From Actinomycetota bacterium (lineage in GTDB: Bacteria; Actinomycetota; Humimicrobiia; Humimicrobiales; Humimicrobiaceae), in the NCBI GenBank assembly GCA_003486795.1, contig DNFX01000281.1, positions 1 through 6,566 of the forward strand: 6,566 nt of DNA. Reading direction: 5' to 3'. Position numbers and translations under genes: made by a program. Each line of letters opens with the position of its first letter. Position 1 is the first letter of the stretch. This document shows, piece by piece, positions 6,033 through 6,566 of this stretch. The notes under the pieces were generated by a model. The model ran no database searches and was not told the DNA's origin. It worked only from the letters and a program-made list of their open reading frames with translations.

Positions 6033-6081
6033 GTAATTTTATTTTATCTTTTTATTATAATTTAAGGTATCCGGTAAAAAA
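6033..6081 (-). other. Synthetase-kinase intergenic gap
   Basis: This 49-base gap has no terminator hairpin and no Shine-Dalgarno. A TATAAT lies on the minus strand at 6059-6054, but the nearest -35-like TTGATT lies about 20 bases upstream, too far for a standard promoter. Co-transcription of the two genes is the simplest reading. Confidence 0.35.
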
Positions 6082-6566
6082 TCAACTGCTTATATTATTA
6101 AACAAATCAGACAGATAGCTGATAAATTTTTTATTCCCCCCCCTGAACGAGGGAACGTTATTCATGTATATTACTTCTTTATTATGTCTGACTGAATAAT
6201 CAGTTATGACGTCTACGGCAGCGGCTTTTAATTCTGAAAGAAAAACATCGAAATCATCAAATTTTCTGATTTCATCATGCAGTTTTGGTCTGTCTGAAAG
6301 ATTAAAGGTCATTCCTTTTATAGAGCATTTATATTTCTTTTCCAGGTAATTTTTTATTTTATCCTGCATTATACTTTTTGCAGTCATACCTACTACTACT
6401 TTTTTGCCTTCCAGTTCTCCAAGAGGATAGGGCCTGAATATTGAAAGAAAAATAGAAGCAGAAGGATTGACTTCATTTATATTTTTTAAAAGTATTTCAA
6501 TATTTTTAAAATCTGCAACAGGTTTTTCACACATCGTAAGAATTATGGTTTGCGATATCATTATTC
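6082..6566 (-). CDS. Cyclic 2,3-diphosphoglycerate synthetase, C-terminal part (5' end cut by window)
   Basis: This family closes 2,3-diphosphoglycerate into cyclic 2,3-diphosphoglycerate using ATP; archaeal members are about 460 residues. Only the last 160 or so residues are visible, and the frame stays open to the window edge, so the ATG at 6561 is almost certainly internal. Numbered from that Met, recognisable stretches are IILTMCEKP (6-14), FRPYPLGELEGKKVVVGMTAK (42-62, a linker and strand into the C-terminal domain), FNLSDRPKLHDEI (86-98), SELKAAAVDVIT (109-120) and VIYMNNVP (130-137). The Walker A region would lie upstream, outside the window. A G8 tract in the coding strand (plus-strand C run 6136-6143) encodes Gly-Gly near the C-terminus. 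Next to it in the same direction is the 2-phosphoglycerate kinase, the preceding enzyme of the pathway. The assignment is by recalled family motifs plus context. Confidence 0.82.
   Translation of the reverse strand, partial: IMISQTIILTMCEKPVADFKNIEILLKNINEVNPSASIFLSIFRPYPLGELEGKKVVVGMTAKSIMQDKIKNYLEKKYKCSIKGMTFNLSDRPKLHDEIRKFDDFDVFLSELKAAAVDVITDYSVRHNKEVIYMNNVPSFRGGNKKFISYLSDLFNNISS

Noticed and set aside
6030..6075. Separate promoter for the kinase (TATAAT at 6059-6054)
   Set aside because: No -35 hexamer lies at 16-18 bases; the nearest candidate has a spacer of about 20, and AT-rich DNA produces TATAAT by chance.

Overview
This window is AT-rich chromosomal DNA from a bacterium. The mraZ-rsmH pair, which opens the bacterial division and cell-wall (dcw) cluster, together with exonuclease VII (xseA/xseB), rules out an archaeon. 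The low GC, the 2-phosphoglycerate kinase and the cyclic 2,3-diphosphoglycerate synthetase suggest an uncultured, possibly anaerobic lineage. Low-GC relatives of the Actinobacteriota are one guess, but the sequence alone does not fix the phylum. There are no mobile elements, tRNAs, rRNAs or CRISPR arrays.

Layout, right to left, because all genes but one are on the minus strand. (1) 6566-5100 holds the 3' part of a cyclic 2,3-diphosphoglycerate synthetase gene followed by a complete 2-phosphoglycerate kinase. Together they can convert 2-phosphoglycerate to 2,3-diphosphoglycerate and then to cyclic 2,3-diphosphoglycerate (cDPG), a solute best known from thermophilic methanogens. (2) 4666-5097 is the only plus-strand gene. 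It encodes an unrecognised membrane-anchored protein with a probable beta-rich outer domain and ends 2 bp from the kinase stop codon. (3) 4509-1423 is a compact probable operon: FmdB-type zinc ribbon, unknown four-helix membrane protein, unknown single-pass membrane protein, xseA (4-bp ATGA overlap), xseB. (4) 1422-1189 is intergenic, with a possible weak terminator, a good sigma-70-type promoter and a row of MraZ-box repeats. (5) 1188-1 holds mraZ and the first 239 codons of rsmH, the start of a dcw cluster that continues off the left edge.

The most notable points are the two-enzyme cDPG route in a bacterium; the MraZ operator laid over the probable transcription start, with a further 9-base copy touching the mraZ start codon; and three envelope proteins of unknown function. 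Clear Shine-Dalgarno sites precede fmdB and xseB. None is visible before rsmH, the kinase or the plus-strand gene, and the mraZ site is at best anomalous.
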